NCBI GenBank assembly: GCA_945901795.1
Contig: CAMDLP010000012.1
Location: forward strand, 1 to 63,820
Length of the DNA: 63,820 nt
Source: Akkermansia muciniphila
GTDB taxonomy: Bacteria; Verrucomicrobiota; Verrucomicrobiia; Verrucomicrobiales; Akkermansiaceae
Reading direction: 5' to 3'
A model generated the notes under the pieces. That model was not told the origin of the DNA and made no database searches. It was given only the letters and a program-made list of their open reading frames with translations. Shown here piece by piece: positions 35,031 to 43,440 of the stretch. The position numbers and the translations under genes are program-made. How positions within the stretch are numbered: position 1 is the first letter of the stretch; each line of letters opens with the position of its first letter.

Positions 35031-35209
35031 GATCGATGGGATATCTGGATTTTGGAGTTCGGCTGGATTCAATCCAGCCGCCGCCGCCGGATCAAGGAAA
35101 ACCCCGGCCCGGCGCTGTGGGATTACCGAAGACCCGCGACGGATTTTTCAAGCGGTGGCCGGAATTTTACCGTCGCGTCCTCTAGCACGCCACGATATCA
35201 ATCGCATCC

Positions 35210-35739
35210 ATGAAGCGGGGGAATTTTATCGGGCTTTCCACCTTGGCGATCTCGCTGTGCAAGTTGCGTGGAGCGGAAAGTGGCGGCAAAGCGGTCCTTT
35301 CCTTCGGCCTAATCACGGATGTGCAATACGCGGATGTGGATCCGGAGGGTGAACGGCATTACCGGGAATCCATCCCGAAGCTGAAAAACGCGGTCGAGTG
35401 GCTGGCGACGAGGAACTCACGGCGGCGGACGCGGCGAATCAACGCGTGATCCTGTGTGGTCATCACCCGCTGCTGCCCGCCACCGGCCATCAGGTATGGA
35501 ATGGGGACGAAATTTTCGCCGTGATCGACCGTCATCCCGCCGTGGCCGCCTATTTCAACGGCCACAACCACAAGGGCGCGGAGGCATTCCGAAATGGTAT
35601 TCCCTACATCACCTTCAAATCCATCTTGCACGAGCCGGAGGTGAACGCGTTCTCCGCGATCCATCTGTTCGCGGACCGCTTGGAAATCGAGGGAAACGGC
35701 CGCGAGAAATCGCGGGTGATTCCCCTGAGGCCGGTCTAA
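35210..35739 (+). pseudogene. Metallophosphoesterase pseudogene (centre deleted, frame shifted)
   Basis: The first frame (35210-35400) gives a signal peptide and AVLSFGLITDVQYADVDPEG ... LKNAVEWLAT, the N-terminus of an ADPRibase-Mn-like metallophosphoesterase with metal motif DVQYAD. The next frame (from about 35398 to 35739) continues with NQRVILCGHHPLLPATGH, then AAYFNGHNHKGAEAF, the C-terminal GHH and GHNH motifs of the same family. The middle (GDLIDR and GNHD blocks, roughly 150 residues) is missing and the reading frame shifts near 35400. Clearly a broken gene. Confidence 0.85.
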
Positions 35740-36260
35740 ACGAAGATCCCCGCCAGCCAGAGCGCGGCGTGGATTTTGAAATCGATGAGTTTTCCAGCAG
35801 CTTCCTGCGCGGCGAACCATTGGCGCAATTCCGAAAGCGGGACGTGGTGGACGATGATGTCCTCCCCCGCCACGCCGCCACCTTCATGCTCGCGGACGAG
35901 ATCGGTGGCGTGGAAAAGATGAGTGAATTCCGAGGACATCCCCGCCGAGGTCGGGCTGGAGATGAGCGGCACCACCGAGCCGGCGCGGTAGCCGGTCTCC
36001 TCTAGCAGCTCACGGCCGGCGGTGGCGGCCACCGATTCACCGACGTGCTCCGACTCGTCGCCGACGAGTCCGGCGGGCACCTCGATGACGTGACGCTGCA
36101 TCGGAATGCGGAATTGCTCGACGAGGATGATTTCCCGCGCGGGCGTGATGGCGAGGATGCCGACGCAGGCGTCCGAGCTCGGGCGGCGGACGAAATCCCA
36201 GTGGCCGATACGATAGAGTCCGAGCCAGCGGCTTTCAAAAAGAGTCTCCGGAGTGGGCAT
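35736..36260 (-). CDS. Nudix hydrolase (ADP-ribose pyrophosphatase-like)
   Basis: A 174-residue Nudix enzyme. The Nudix box reads VGESVAATAGRELLEETGYRAG, with the metal-binding REL-x-EE-x-G core intact, preceded by IEVPAGLVGDE. Strands around ILVEQFRIPMQRHVIEVPAG are typical of the ADP-ribose/NudF group. The N-terminus DFVRRPSSDACVGILAIT is also NudF-like. It converges with, and overlaps by four bases, the broken metallophosphoesterase. Confidence 0.92.
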   Translation of the reverse strand: MPTPETLFESRWLGLYRIGHWDFVRRPSSDACVGILAITPAREIILVEQFRIPMQRHVIEVPAGLVGDESEHVGESVAATAGRELLEETGYRAGSVVPLISSPTSAGMSSEFTHLFHATDLVREHEGGGVAGEDIIVHHVPLSELRQWFAAQEAAGKLIDFKIHAALWLAGIFV

Positions 36261-36325
36261 GAGTTGAATTAGGGCAAGAAACGGTGGCGCGTCGGCGTAA
36301 TGGGGGCTACTGCTTCCGCTCGCTG

Positions 36326-37477
36326 ATGTCCCGCTACGATTTCCAAATTCCCGTCACCTTCAAGCACCGTATCGTTTTCACCCGCGATGCATTCTCGTCG
36401 GGAAATCCGGCGCTTGCTGAAATCCTGAGCGAAGGCGACGGCCGGCGGGCGATGGTTTTCGTGGAGGAAAACGTGGCGGCGTTGTGGCCGGGGCTGGAGG
36501 ACGAGATCCAGAGCTACTTCGCGGAACTGGATTTGGATTTCCGCGGAATCACGGTTTTACCCGGCGGTGAATCGGCCAAGGCGGATGAGCACTTGGTCCG
36601 CGAGGTCTGGGCCGCGATCAACGCGGCGCATCTCGACCGGCATTCGTACGTGCTGGTCATCGGCGGCGGGGCGTTTCTCGATGCGGTCGGCTATGGCGCG
36701 GCCACCGCTCACCGCGGCGTCAGGCTGGTTAGGTTTCCGACCACCACGCTCTCGCAGGACGACAGCGGCGTGGGCGTGAAATGCGCGATCAACGCCTTCG
36801 GTAAGAAAAACTGGGTGGGTGCCTTCACCGTGCCCTACGCGGTGATCAACGATTTCCGCTTTCTGCACAGCCAGGATGAGGAGACCCGCCGGGGCGGGCT
36901 GATCGAGGCGGTGAAGGTCGCATTGGTGAGGGACCGCGAGTTTTTCGAGTGGATCGAGGTGAATCTAGCCGCGCTCGAGGCGCTGGATCCGGAAACGCTC
37001 GAAGCCTGCGTCGAAAAATCCGCGTTGCTCCATGCCCGGCATATCGCCACCGGCGGTGACCCGTTTGAAACCGGATCCAGCCGACCGTTGGATTTCGGCC
37101 ATTGGGCCGCCCACAAGCTGGAGACGATGACGTCCTATCAACTTTCCCACGCGCCGGCCGTCGGGGTCGGCCTAGCACTCGACACGCTCTACTCCGCGCG
37201 GGCTGGATTGTTGGAATCCTCCATCGCGGACCAGGTGCTGCGCGTGCTCGAAGGCTTGCAGCTCGCGATTTACCATCCCGCGCTCGATTGGCTGGATACT
37301 GCCGGGAGACGGCGCGTGCTGGATGGATTGGATGAATTCCGCGAACACCTCGGCGGCCAACTCACGGTGTTGCTGCTGGCGGATGTCGGCCGGGGCATTG
37401 ATGTCCATCAGCTCGATGAAGGGTTACTCGGCGAGTGCATCGACGAGCTCAAAGCGCGCTGGGGACGTCGCGGTTGA
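36326..37477 (+). CDS. eboD: EboD-like 3-dehydroquinate synthase-family cyclase
   Basis: A 383-residue sugar-phosphate cyclase. NAD loop and active-site blocks: YVLVIGGGAFLDAVGYGAAT, RLVRFPTTTLSQDDSGVGVK, GKKNWVGAFTVPYAVIND, IEAVKVALVRD, and GSSRPLDFGHWAAHKLE (metal His). The block order and the ending FREHLGGQLTVLLLADVGRG match EboD of the eustigmatophyte-bacterial ebo cluster rather than AroB. EboD is thought to work in transport or shielding of a compound with EboABCEF. Here none of those genes is adjacent. ATG 36326 is chosen; the longer frame to 36284 lacks homology. Confidence 0.85.
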   Translation: MSRYDFQIPVTFKHRIVFTRDAFSSGNPALAEILSEGDGRRAMVFVEENVAALWPGLEDEIQSYFAELDLDFRGITVLPGGESAKADEHLVREVWAAINAAHLDRHSYVLVIGGGAFLDAVGYGAATAHRGVRLVRFPTTTLSQDDSGVGVKCAINAFGKKNWVGAFTVPYAVINDFRFLHSQDEETRRGGLIEAVKVALVRDREFFEWIEVNLAALEALDPETLEACVEKSALLHARHIATGGDPFETGSSRPLDFGHWAAHKLETMTSYQLSHAPAVGVGLALDTLYSARAGLLESSIADQVLRVLEGLQLAIYHPALDWLDTAGRRRVLDGLDEFREHLGGQLTVLLLADVGRGIDVHQLDEGLLGECIDELKARWGRRG

Positions 37478-37528
37478 GGGCGTTTCATCGCTCTTGCATT
37501 CCCCGGGAAATCGCGGGTAGTGTCGCGA

Positions 37529-39088
37529 ATGCGTTTGCAATCCATCCCTCGGTTGTTGCTGTTTTCAGCGTTCACCGCCTCTCTTCAAGCCGCGGTCTCG
37601 CTTCCCTCGGACAATTCCTCGGCGCTTCCCGCCGCCCAAGGCCCCGCGAAAGAAGCCATGGAAGCCTTCCAGGCCGGCCGCCACGCGAAGGCCGTGGAGC
37701 TTGCCAAACCCCTTGCCGAACAAGGAAACATGGACGCTCTCTATCTTTTGGGATTCGCCCACGAATCCGGCAAGGGCGCCGAAGCATCCCGTGACAAAGC
37801 GCTCGAATACTATCGCAAGGCCGCCGCGGGAAAGCACAAGGACGCGATCTATCGCCTCTCCTTCATCCTGCTCGCTTCCGAAAAGGAAGAGGAGCGCAAC
37901 CAGGCGCGCGAAGCGCTCGAATCCGCCGCCAAGGAGGATCCGGCGGTCGCAGGACGCATTTTGGGAGAAGCCTATCTGCGCGGCAAACTCACTCCAACCG
38001 CCGATCCCGACAAGGCGATCTTCTGGTGGAACCGCGCGGCCGACGCCGGTGACATCCCGTCGATGTTGCTGGTGGCCCGCTTTTATGAAGGCCAGTTCGG
38101 CTTTCCTGAGTTGAAGGACATGAAGGCCACGTTGGCCAGTTACGCCAAAGCCGCGGGCTTGGGCGATGCCGGTGCCATGGCGGCGCTCGGTTCCCGTCTG
38201 CTCAGCGGCGATGAAAAAAACCGTGATGATAAAAAAGGCCGCGAGTGGCTCAAAAAAGCCATCGCCGCCAAGGAATACAGCGCCTACCTCGTTCTCGGCG
38301 ACTACGAGGAAAACGTCAAAAAGGATTTGAAGACAGCCCTCAGCGAATACGAGCGGGGCAAGGATGTCGGGCAAATCGACTGCATCCTCCGCACGGCTGA
38401 CTTTTACATTCAGGGAAAAGGCGTCGAAAAAGACCCGGTCCGCGGTCTTGCGCTGCTTGAAAAAGCAGCCGAATCCGGAAGCCCGGTCGCGAGTTTCCGT
38501 CTCGCCGTCCAATCCCTCTCAGGTGAAAAGCCCGACCTCCTGCTGGGTTACAAGCACCTCACTGCTGCGGCCACCGGCAACCTCCCCGAGGGCCAAAACG
38601 AGCTCGGCCTGCTTTATCTCTCAGGTAAGCTCGGCTCCGCGGATTCCGTCGCCGGTGTCGCCTGGCTGACACGCGCCGCGCAAAGCGGCTCCGCCCAAGC
38701 CCAGAACAATCTTGCCACTCTTTACGAGCGCGGCGCGGGTGGAGTGACCCAAAGCATCGAAAACGCCGGCCAGCTTTATTCGCTCGCCGCCAACCAAGGC
38801 CACGGCCCTGCGACACTTGCGCTGGCGCGTCTGATCAACGAAGGAATCGGCACCAAGGCGGACCCCGTCAAGGCATGGGCGCTCGCTACCCTCGCGCAGG
38901 AACGCGGTGCGGAAGAAGCCAAGAAAATGATCGAGGAAATTTCCAGCAGACTCGACGACACGCAGAAAGCGGCCGCCAAGAAAGAGCTCGCCGACATGAA
39001 GTCCGGCAAAGCACCTGAGACAAAGCCTGCACCAACCGCCCCAGAAACGGCTCCCGTGACTCCCGTGACTCCGAAAAAACCGAAGTAA
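37529..39088 (+). CDS. Secreted Sel1-repeat (TPR-like) protein
   Basis: A 519-residue protein with a signal peptide (RLQSIPRLLLFSAFTASLQA) and about twelve Sel1-like repeats, e.g. ALYLLGFAHESGKGAEASRD, IDCILRTADFYIQGKGVEKD, and QAQNNLATLYERGAGGV. The C-terminal 30 residues are a P/T/K-rich tail (PETKPAPTAPETAPV). Sel1 proteins act as scaffolds for protein complexes; nothing tells the partner. ATG 37529 is favoured over GTG 37520. A terminator follows. Confidence 0.88.
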   Translation: MRLQSIPRLLLFSAFTASLQAAVSLPSDNSSALPAAQGPAKEAMEAFQAGRHAKAVELAKPLAEQGNMDALYLLGFAHESGKGAEASRDKALEYYRKAAAGKHKDAIYRLSFILLASEKEEERNQAREALESAAKEDPAVAGRILGEAYLRGKLTPTADPDKAIFWWNRAADAGDIPSMLLVARFYEGQFGFPELKDMKATLASYAKAAGLGDAGAMAALGSRLLSGDEKNRDDKKGREWLKKAIAAKEYSAYLVLGDYEENVKKDLKTALSEYERGKDVGQIDCILRTADFYIQGKGVEKDPVRGLALLEKAAESGSPVASFRLAVQSLSGEKPDLLLGYKHLTAAATGNLPEGQNELGLLYLSGKLGSADSVAGVAWLTRAAQSGSAQAQNNLATLYERGAGGVTQSIENAGQLYSLAANQGHGPATLALARLINEGIGTKADPVKAWALATLAQERGAEEAKKMIEEISSRLDDTQKAAAKKELADMKSGKAPETKPAPTAPETAPVTPVTPKKPK

Positions 39089-39107
39089 GCAACCGCCTCT
39101 CCATCAG

Positions 39108-39139
39108 CCCGCCCCGGTTCATCCCGTGGCGGGTTTTTT
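39108..39139 (+). terminator. Terminator after the Sel1-repeat gene
   Basis: Inverted repeat CCCGCC / GGCGGG (39108-39113 and 39128-39133, 14-base loop) followed by TTTTTT, 20 bases past the stop. Confidence 0.75.
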
Positions 39140-39212
39140 CGTTTCCGAATTTAGCGCGGCCCCGCCGATTGCTTCGGCTTGCCTCTTTCCGTCCGCCGAT
39201 CAGACTCCCGGC

Positions 39213-39872
39213 GTGAAAGTCCTTGTCACCGCAGGCCCCACTCGCGAACCGATCGATCCGGTTCGTTTTCTGACGAATCGGTCGTCAGGGAAAATGGGTT
39301 ACGCGCTCGCCGGGGCCTTCGCCCACGAGGGCCACTCGGTGCTGCTAGTTTCCGGCCCGACGAATCTGGACGTGCCCGCCAACGTCGATTTCATCCCGGT
39401 CGAAACCGCCGCCGAGATGCATGATGTCGTTTCAAAACAAATCGGGCGCATGGACATCGCCGTGTTTGCCGCCGCCGTCGCCGACTACACGCCTGCCACG
39501 GTCCAGCCCCGGAAAATCAAGAAATCCGGCGACACGCTCACCCTCGAACTCGTCCGCACCGCCGACATTCTCGGCTCCGCCCGCCAGCCTTTCGGGTTCA
39601 CCGGCACCCTCGTCGGCTTCGCGGCGGAGACCGAAAACCTGGAGTCGAACGCCCGCGAAAAACTGACCCGCAAACACTGCGATCTCATCATCGCCAACGA
39701 CGTTTCCCAACCCGGCATCGGCTTCGATTCGGATCAAAACCAAGTTCTTCTCGTTTACCCGGACCGCACCGAATCCCTCCCCGCCGCCTCGAAACACGAG
39801 CTTTCCCTCCAGCTCGTCGATGCCATCGTCCTCCTCTCGACCAATGGTCCTCAATCCCTAACGAACCACTAA
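39213..39872 (+). CDS. coaB: Phosphopantothenate--cysteine ligase (stand-alone CoaB)
   Basis: A 219-residue CoaB domain without the usual N-terminal CoaC decarboxylase domain. Starts VKVLVTAGPTREPIDPVR, with NRSSGKMGYALAGAF, AVFAAAVADYTP, and LVGFAAETENLESNAREKL and DLIIANDV. The start is GTG 39213, because the conserved sequence begins there; the longer frame runs through the terminator. A separate CoaC gene must exist elsewhere. It heads a coaB, inositol-phosphatase, ispF run. Confidence 0.93.
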   Translation: MKVLVTAGPTREPIDPVRFLTNRSSGKMGYALAGAFAHEGHSVLLVSGPTNLDVPANVDFIPVETAAEMHDVVSKQIGRMDIAVFAAAVADYTPATVQPRKIKKSGDTLTLELVRTADILGSARQPFGFTGTLVGFAAETENLESNAREKLTRKHCDLIIANDVSQPGIGFDSDQNQVLLVYPDRTESLPAASKHELSLQLVDAIVLLSTNGPQSLTNH

Positions 39873-39878
39873 TTTCCC

Positions 39879-40628
39879 ATGACCGATCTCGAACTCGCCA
39901 CCCAAGCCGCCCTCGAAGCGGGCAAACTCATTCGCCAGAACTTCGGCAGCGATGCCACTGTGGACGAAGCCACCCACCACGACATCAAGCTCGCGCTCGA
40001 CAAGGAATCCCAGGATCTCATCACCGGAATCCTGCTAGGCGCCCGCCCCACAGACGCGCTTTACGGCGAGGAAGGTCTCGCCGGAAACCAGGATTCCCCG
40101 CGCCAGTGGATCGTCGATCCCATCGACGGCACGGTGAACTTCTTCTACGGTATTCCCCATTTCTGCGTCTCCATCGCCCTCCGCGTCGCCGGGGAAATCG
40201 TCGTCGGCGTGATTCACGACCCGATGGTTGGCGAAACTTGGACCGTCGAAAAAGGTGGCCCGGCGCTGCTCAACGGTCGCCCGATCCAAGTCAGCAAGCG
40301 CGATGATCTAGCCGAATCCATCCTCTACGTCGGCTGCGGCAAGGACGAGGAAGCGCTGCGGACCGGCGTCGAGCGGTTTCACCGCGCCTCGCTCCGCGCC
40401 CGCAAAATGCGCATGATGGGCTCCGCCGCGCTCGGCATGGCCTACATCGCCAGCGGTCGGATCGATGGCTACATCGAGTCCCGCATTTCCCTTTGGGACA
40501 TCGCCGCCGGCCAGCTTCTGGTAGAAACCGCCGGCGGCAAAGTGGACCTCACCGCCGTCCCCGGCCATGTGGATGCTTGGTCGATCGTCGCCAGCAACGG
40601 CAAAATCCCGCTTGAGGAAATTCTTTAA
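39879..40628 (+). CDS. Inositol monophosphatase-family phosphatase
   Basis: A 249-residue Mg-dependent phosphatase. Metal motifs are ALYGEEGLAG (Glu), WIVDPIDGTVNFFYGIPHF (DPIDGT) and SLWDIAAGQLLVETAGG (WDxAAG). Substrates of the family include inositol phosphates, histidinol phosphate and PAP; sequence alone does not decide. It lies 6 bases after coaB. Confidence 0.93.
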   Translation: MTDLELATQAALEAGKLIRQNFGSDATVDEATHHDIKLALDKESQDLITGILLGARPTDALYGEEGLAGNQDSPRQWIVDPIDGTVNFFYGIPHFCVSIALRVAGEIVVGVIHDPMVGETWTVEKGGPALLNGRPIQVSKRDDLAESILYVGCGKDEEALRTGVERFHRASLRARKMRMMGSAALGMAYIASGRIDGYIESRISLWDIAAGQLLVETAGGKVDLTAVPGHVDAWSIVASNGKIPLEEIL

Positions 40629-40722
40629 GAAGTTGATGGTTGAGAGTTGATGGAAAGAAAAAAATCCGCGCCATCGATCTCTCCCCAATCAACAATCAAC
40701 CCTCCACTATCAACCTCTTCCC

Positions 40723-41193
40723 ATGACCGGCATCGGCTACGACGTTCATCAATTCGCGGAAAACCGTCCGCTCGTCCTCGGTGGCGTGACCATCCCGCAC
40801 AGCCACGGCCTCGCCGGGCATTCCGATGCGGACGTCCTCTGCCACGCGATTGCCGACGCCGTGCTCGGCGCGATGGGGCAGCCGGACATCGGTTATTTTT
40901 TCCCGCCCAGTGATCCCGCGTGCAAAGACATTTGCTCGCTGGAAATCCTCGTGAAATGCCGCGAACTCGCCGCCGCGGCCGGACTAACCATCATCAATGT
41001 CGATTCCACCCTGATCGCCGAGGCACCGAAAGTCCTGCCTCACCGCGACGCGATGCGTGCCAACATCGGCACCGCGCTTGGCATCGCCCCGGAGCGCGTC
41101 GGGATCAAGGCCACGACTAACGAAACCATGGGTTTCATCGGCCGGAAGGAAGGGATCGCGGCCCTCGCCGTCGCGCAGGTGGAGGCCGGGTGA
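40723..41193 (+). CDS. ispF: 2-C-methyl-D-erythritol 2,4-cyclodiphosphate synthase
   Basis: A 156-residue MEP-pathway enzyme making isoprenoid precursors. Opens with TGIGYDVHQF (zinc DVH), followed by GLAGHSDADVLCHAIADAVLGA, DIGYFFPPSDPACK, and IKATTNETMGFIGRKEGIAA. Length equals E. coli IspF (159). The 95 bases upstream hold a self-similar repeat (see findings). Its stop abuts the stop of the convergent TPR gene. Confidence 0.97.
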   Translation: MTGIGYDVHQFAENRPLVLGGVTIPHSHGLAGHSDADVLCHAIADAVLGAMGQPDIGYFFPPSDPACKDICSLEILVKCRELAAAAGLTIINVDSTLIAEAPKVLPHRDAMRANIGTALGIAPERVGIKATTNETMGFIGRKEGIAALAVAQVEAG

Positions 41194-42093
41194 TCAACCC
41201 GCCACCGACTGGCCGATGACGTCCCTGACGCGGCCGGCGATGACTTCCGCCAGTTGCGTCTCGCCTTCCTCGCGGAGAAACTCGCAGTAGTTGGTGGCGA
41301 CGGCTTCGAGGTCGGCGGCGTATTCGGAGCCGAGCGCCTCGTAGCTGGTGAGGGCTTTTTCAAAATGCCTGCGCGCCCAAGAACGGTCGCCAGTATTGAG
41401 TAGGGCCAGGGCGAGATTGTTATGCGACTGGGCGGAGTCCGGATGCTCCTCGCCGAGGAGTTTGCGGCGGGTTTCCAGCGCGATCATGTGCATTTCCCGG
41501 GATTGCTCATGAAATCCCGCGGCTTGGTAAAGGGCACCGAGATTGCTGGAGACGGTGGCGGTCTGCTCGTGTTCCTGACCGAATTGCGAGTGGAGGATTT
41601 CCAGCGCCCGCAGGAAATGGGACTCCGCGGTTTCCAGATCACCCGCCGCCTTGGCGATGAAGCCGAGGTTGTTGGCGATGGCCGCGATATCGAGCAGCAA
41701 AGGCGGCTCGTGACGCTCGAAGAAATCGATGGAGTTCTGCCAGTGGGCGACGGCTTGTTCTTCCCGGCCGAGTCCGTCGTAGGCCGCGCCAAGCCCGGCG
41801 TGAAGCCTGCCAATCTGGTCGAAACGATCCGGCCGATCCTGCAACTGGTCGATCGCCTGACGGTAGTCGTCACGGGCGAGTTCGAAATTTCCCAGCTCAC
41901 GGTAAACGTCGCCGCGGATTTCGAGCGCGGATGCGAACGCGTCGATGCTATCGAGATTCGGGCCGAGGGTTTGTTGGGATTTTTCGACTGCGGCGGATGC
42001 GGCATGCAACGCCTCGTTGAGGTTTCCATCCGCGCGGAGGGATTCGACGCGGTCGTGAAGAATTCCAATCAGGGTGGCAGTCGGGGAGTCCAT
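41194..42093 (-). CDS. Tetratricopeptide-repeat protein
   Basis: A 299-residue cytoplasmic protein with five to six TPRs of the 42-residue Kinesin-light-chain type, e.g. GRLHAGLGAAYDGLGREEQA, AIANNLGFIAKAAGDLETAE, TVSSNLGALYQAAGFHEQS and AQSHNNLALALLNTGDRSWA. There is no signal peptide. A GTG at 42114 that overlaps the recO stop (TAGTG) is an alternative start, so it is probably coupled to recO. Function unknown beyond protein binding. Confidence 0.88.
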   Translation of the reverse strand: MDSPTATLIGILHDRVESLRADGNLNEALHAASAAVEKSQQTLGPNLDSIDAFASALEIRGDVYRELGNFELARDDYRQAIDQLQDRPDRFDQIGRLHAGLGAAYDGLGREEQAVAHWQNSIDFFERHEPPLLLDIAAIANNLGFIAKAAGDLETAESHFLRALEILHSQFGQEHEQTATVSSNLGALYQAAGFHEQSREMHMIALETRRKLLGEEHPDSAQSHNNLALALLNTGDRSWARRHFEKALTSYEALGSEYAADLEAVATNYCEFLREEGETQLAEVIAGRVRDVIGQSVAG

Positions 42094-42113
42094 AGTTTGT
42101 GGGAATGAATCCA

Positions 42114-42728
42114 CTATCGGCGGATTCCGTCCGCTGACGAGCCGAAATCACTCGCCGGGGAAAGTCTTTCGATCACTTCCCGGCGTGTAGCGGGCAAGGT
42201 GCCAAGTGCGTCGCGCAGGGATGCTTCCGCTCGGATCGGGTCTTGCAAGACGCCGAGCAGGCGGGCCAGTTCGGCTTCAAAATGGTGGAGCGCCCGCAGG
42301 CCGGGCGGCGTGGTGTCGAGATGGTCGAGCGCCCGCTTGAGCAGGTCGTGCAGTCCCGGCTCGGGATGCCCGGGCTCCACCGCCATTTCGATCAATTGGC
42401 AACAATAGGCGGCCAGCAAAGTGGAGGTATAGTTCTTGCGCAGGCCCTCGCGCCAGTGCCGGATCGCGACTTCCCGCAGCGGGTGAAGTTCACCGCTGCG
42501 CGACAATGCGAAGCTGATCTCGCCGCCGAAAAAAAGGTCTAGCTGACCGTTAAACTTGCTTTTCGCCCGTCTGGCTCCCTTTGCGACCGTTTTGACCAAA
42601 CCACAAGCTTCCGTAAACCAGTGAACGATCAGGCTGGTTTCCGTCAGACGGGTGAGACGGATGACGATGGCTTCCGTGGATTGCACGCCGTGATCTTCGG
42701 CCGCGTTTTTCAAATTGGCGATGCTCAT
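42114..42728 (-). CDS. recO: DNA repair protein RecO
   Basis: A 204-residue RecF-pathway mediator that loads RecA with RecR. N-terminal OB fold: STEAIVIRLTRLTETSLIVH, CGLVKTVAKGARRAKSKFNG and LDLFFGGEISFALSRSGEL; a helical C-terminal region follows. The zinc-finger cysteines found in many RecO proteins are not seen. ATG 42728 is favoured over TTG 42740. It is the first gene with the TPR gene behind it. Confidence 0.9.
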   Translation of the reverse strand: MSIANLKNAAEDHGVQSTEAIVIRLTRLTETSLIVHWFTEACGLVKTVAKGARRAKSKFNGQLDLFFGGEISFALSRSGELHPLREVAIRHWREGLRKNYTSTLLAAYCCQLIEMAVEPGHPEPGLHDLLKRALDHLDTTPPGLRALHHFEAELARLLGVLQDPIRAEASLRDALGTLPATRREVIERLSPASDFGSSADGIRR

Positions 42729-42784
42729 TGATTCGCACACACTGATTTTCTCTCATTCCATGCATCGTCCGGGAAATTTCTGAA

Positions 42785-42813
42785 TTGACTAAAACGATGA
42801 CTTTCAATAACTT
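42785..42813 (+). promoter_or_regulatory. Possible sigma-70 promoter
   Basis: TTGACT at 42785-42790, a 17-base spacer, then TAACTT at 42808-42813 on the plus strand. It would drive the AraC-type gene with a 200-base leader that contains the structured element at 42916-42975. This rests on consensus only. Confidence 0.3.
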
Positions 42814-42915
42814 GTGTTCCTCATGAAATAAATTTTGTAGGCGAACAAACGTTACCCCGCCCCTTATGAAATCCCCCCGGAATTTCTCGGCCAACGGCAC
42901 CTCACTGAATCATCG

Positions 42916-42975
42916 GCTCGGGTGTTTTCAGCAAAAACGTGCTGAAGAATGCCGAAAAGGTACATTGACCCGAGC
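42916..42975 (+). promoter_or_regulatory. Structured leader element upstream of the AraC-type gene
   Basis: Nested perfect inverted repeats: an outer 8-bp stem GCTCGGGT / ACCCGAGC (42916-42923 and 42968-42975) encloses an inner 7-bp hairpin TTCAGCA-aaaacg-TGCTGAA (42927-42946). No T-tract follows. It lies 47 bases before the TTG start of the regulator. It could be an RNA leader or operator sites; the family is not recognised. Confidence 0.5.
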
Positions 42976-43022
42976 GAGTTTAGGTCATGAAATTTAGTTC
43001 GGTTTAATTAAAGATCAATCTC

Positions 43023-43427
43023 TTGAAAATCATTCGGTCAAATCAAACATGGCGCGTCGTCGAGTCTTTCTCAGGCGCGAGTCACTGTCTTGAGCGACTC
43101 GCGTTGAGCAAGGGTTACCGGGTCGCCGACGTGTGCCGCGCCTTGGAATGCAGCAGCCGGTACCTGCATATTTTGTTTGTTAGAGACATCGGGCTGGCAC
43201 CGAAGCACTGGATGAAAATGGAGCGGATGGTGGTGGCCAGAAGGAAACTGGAAGGTGGCAAATCCCCCGACGATGTGGCGAGGGATCTCGGATTTATGTC
43301 GATCCACACCTTCTGCCGGCAATTCCATACTTTCTATCGAACGACCCCCACGTTGTTCCAGAGCAAGCGGAAGGTTTTCGCTCATCCCGACGGCTCGGGA
43401 TCAGGGCAAGAGCCCGGATCGGAGTGA
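43023..43427 (+). CDS. AraC-type DNA-binding domain protein
   Basis: A 134-residue protein consisting only of the two helix-turn-helix units of AraC regulators: YRVADVCRALECSSRYLHIL (HTH1) and PDDVARDLGFMSIHTFCRQF (HTH2), followed by the usual FYRTTPTLFQ. The N-terminal ligand-binding domain of classical AraC proteins is absent, so it resembles SoxS/MarA-like minimal regulators. The start is TTG 43023, which is poor, and a better start was not found. It is convergent with a lipoprotein gene. Confidence 0.75.
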   Translation: MKIIRSNQTWRVVESFSGASHCLERLALSKGYRVADVCRALECSSRYLHILFVRDIGLAPKHWMKMERMVVARRKLEGGKSPDDVARDLGFMSIHTFCRQFHTFYRTTPTLFQSKRKVFAHPDGSGSGQEPGSE

Positions 43428-43440
43428 TCCGTTAGTCGGC

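Noticed and set aside
42868-43000. Possible small ORF starting ATG 42868 in the AraC leader
   Set aside because: No conserved features and it runs through the inverted repeats; leader RNA is the simpler reading.
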